This document shows positions 6,004 through 7,312 of a stretch of DNA of 7,312 nt, piece after piece. How positions within the stretch are numbered: position 1 is the first letter of the stretch; the number at the start of each line of letters is the position of its first letter. A program made the translations under genes and the position numbers. Source of the DNA: Phototrophicales bacterium (lineage in GTDB: Bacteria; Chloroflexota; Anaerolineae; Aggregatilineales; Phototrophicaceae); contig PGTJ01000120.1 in assembly GCA_002794515.1 (NCBI GenBank), positions 1-7,312 of the forward strand, in the 5' to 3' direction. Under the pieces are notes generated by a model. That model was not told the DNA's origin. It saw only the letters and a program-made list of their open reading frames with translations, and did not search any database.

Positions 6004-6109
6004 TATTTGTCCCTATTCACATCATCAAGATAGGACTACACTAACCCCGTTTGTCTGATTATTTTTTAATCAGCATTTCAACATGCACGCAAGGAGGATG
6101 TTCAGACCA
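6004..6109 (+). other. yajC-secD intergenic leader with weak hairpin
   Basis: This 106-base gap holds a perfect 7-bp inverted repeat, CTGATTA (6055-6061) and TAATCAG (6067-6073), with a T5 loop. The stem is AT-rich and no T-run follows, so it is unlikely to terminate transcription. A second, bulged pairing, GTCCCTAT (6009-6016) with ATAGGAC (6030-6036), lies upstream. Cotranscription of yajC and secD is expected. I see no convincing internal promoter. Confidence 0.45.
6091..6097 (+). promoter_or_regulatory. secD ribosome binding site
   Basis: AAGGAGG at 6091-6097 is a near-perfect Shine-Dalgarno sequence. An in-frame ATG at 6098 abuts it with no spacer and is too close, so the next in-frame ATG at 6110, 12 bases away, is taken as the start of secD even though this spacing is slightly long. 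Confidence 0.7.
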
Positions 6110-7312
6110 ATGAGTCGCCACTATGCTTGGCTGGTATTTATTTTGGTATTAATGGTCGGGTCGGTTTGGCTGATTTTGCCAGATACGCCCAAGCCCGATT
6201 TTTTGTTGCGTGGCGCAGATCAAGAAGCGCTCGCGCAATGTCAGCGCAATCCACAAGCCGATTGCACCCAATTCAAAGGTAAGTTTGAATTTCAACAGGG
6301 GTTAGATTTGGTAGGCGGGTTGCGTGTGTTGTTACAAGCTGAATTGCCTCCAGAAGCCTTCACACTCGAAGATCTGAAGCAAACGGCAAATAGTGTATCA
6401 CGACGGATTAACCCCAGTGGCACAATCGAAGTGACTGTACAGACGCAAGGCAATAATCGTATTTTGGTCGAATTACCGGGCGAGACAGACCCCGAAACTG
6501 CTATCCGCACCATTCAACAAACAGCATTGCTCGAATTTGTCGATTTCACCAATCTACGCGATTATATCGGGCGGTTACAAGGACAGCGCATTTTGACCGA
6601 TGTGCAATTGGCAAATTATGAGGGTCGTCAACGCCTCGCCGCCGAACAAGGTCTGACGCTCGAAGAAATGGGTATCGCGCCATTGCCAACGGTGGTTAAT
6701 CCATTGAATGGTCAACCCTTCAAAACCGTTATGACGGGTGATGGGTTACAGGCGGCAGTGGCAGAGTTTGATCCACAATCCAATCGTTGGCTCATTCGTT
6801 TTGAAGTCAAACCCGATTTTCAGAGCATTTTTGGCGAATATACCGGCAGAGCATCAGTAAGCCAAGAGCCGATGGCGATTGTGTTAGATGGTGTTGTATT
6901 ATCTGCGCCTGCTGTTCAAGCGAGATTAGATACAGGAGGTGTCATCACAGGCAACTTTACACAAGAGAGCGCCCAACAATTGGCGTTGCAATTGCGTTCT
7001 GGTTCGTTAGCCATCCCATTGCGTGTCGAAAGTTCAGAGGTTGTCGGCGCGACATTAGGCAACGAATCAGTACAACTCAGTGTGCGGGCGGGTATTATCG
7101 GCGCGATTGTTGTGCTGATTTTCATGTTTGTGTATTATCGCATCCCGGGCATCGCCGCCGACCTCGCGTTGGTTGTATTCATCATCCTGAACTTTTTGTT
7201 CATCAAACTTATCCCAATCACCTTGACATTGCCCGCAATTACTGGGTTGCTCATCTCAATTGGCACGGCAGTCGATGGCAACATCCTCATCTTCGAGCGC
7301 ATCAAAGAAGAA
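6110..7312 (+). CDS. secD: SecD, protein translocase subunit, C-terminus cut off by window edge
   Basis: The first 401 codons are present and the frame is open at the right edge. TM1 is at about 5-24. The D1-like motif is GLDLVGG (64-70), followed by LRVLLQAELP. The extracytoplasmic P1 region covers about 71-315, with ISRR-like SVSRRI (95-100), ILVELPGETDPE (118-129), MAIVLDGVVLSAPAV (255-269) and LALQLRSGSLAIPL (291-304). TM segments follow at about 326-343 and 348-366. The next membrane segment begins at about 373 and contains TLPAITGLLISIGTAVDGN, leading into ILIFERIKEE. The aspartate of AVD belongs to the family's proton-conducting transmembrane core. SecD with SecF uses the proton-motive force to pull exported proteins across the membrane. 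The missing part should be the last TM segments, probably followed by a separate secF. A roughly 30-residue segment between TM1 and D1 carries C44 and C52. Confidence 0.95.
   Translation, partial: MSRHYAWLVFILVLMVGSVWLILPDTPKPDFLLRGADQEALAQCQRNPQADCTQFKGKFEFQQGLDLVGGLRVLLQAELPPEAFTLEDLKQTANSVSRRINPSGTIEVTVQTQGNNRILVELPGETDPETAIRTIQQTALLEFVDFTNLRDYIGRLQGQRILTDVQLANYEGRQRLAAEQGLTLEEMGIAPLPTVVNPLNGQPFKTVMTGDGLQAAVAEFDPQSNRWLIRFEVKPDFQSIFGEYTGRASVSQEPMAIVLDGVVLSAPAVQARLDTGGVITGNFTQESAQQLALQLRSGSLAIPLRVESSEVVGATLGNESVQLSVRAGIIGAIVVLIFMFVYYRIPGIAADLALVVFIILNFLFIKLIPITLTLPAITGLLISIGTAVDGNILIFERIKEE

Noticed and set aside
6055..6073. Hairpin between yajC and secD as a terminator
   Set aside because: The stem is 7 bp and AT-rich, with the T-run in the loop rather than after the stem.

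Overview
The window looks like an ordinary chromosomal segment of a bacterium of moderate GC content. It has tightly packed genes, good AAGG/GGAG-type ribosome binding sites, heavy use of TTG for leucine, and no phage, IS, CRISPR, tRNA or rRNA sequence that I can see. The protein mix (DUF2207, SPFH/SHOCT, a degenerate NERD protein, separate yajC and secD) would fit Chloroflexota, perhaps an Anaerolineae-like lineage. That is an inference from family resemblance and is not proven by the window.

The left part (2-3647, + strand) is a four-gene block with gaps of 28, 14 and 25 bases. It holds the C-terminal part of a DUF2207 membrane protein with a Gly/Ser-rich tail, and a two-TM protein with a predicted winged helix and a C-terminal zinc ribbon. 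These are followed by a small helical protein of unknown family and an SPFH (band 7) protein with a Met/Gln-rich linker and a SHOCT-like tail. The set resembles, in parts list only, membrane-stress clusters such as Bacillus ydjFGHI, where an SPFH protein works with small membrane and zinc-ribbon proteins. No PspA homologue is seen here. A strong hairpin terminator at 3653-3682 closes the block.

The middle part (3681-5547, - strand) is a two-gene unit, read right to left: a Sec-exported protein of unknown family with four cysteines, then a two-TM protein with a NERD-like domain whose nuclease residues are all substituted. The two genes are 13 bases apart, and the second gene's ribosome binding site overlaps the first gene's stop codon. 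The unit converges on the left block at the shared terminator.

The right part (5677-7312, + strand) starts the Sec accessory operon: yajC, then secD, which runs off the right edge after 401 codons. Between the divergent units (5548-5676) lie a good sigma-70-like promoter for yajC-secD, a weaker oppositely facing promoter, and an imperfect palindrome with 11-base arms over the yajC -35 region. Together YajC and SecD support protein export driven by the proton-motive force. The secreted protein next door would be a Sec substrate, but a functional link is only suggested by position.
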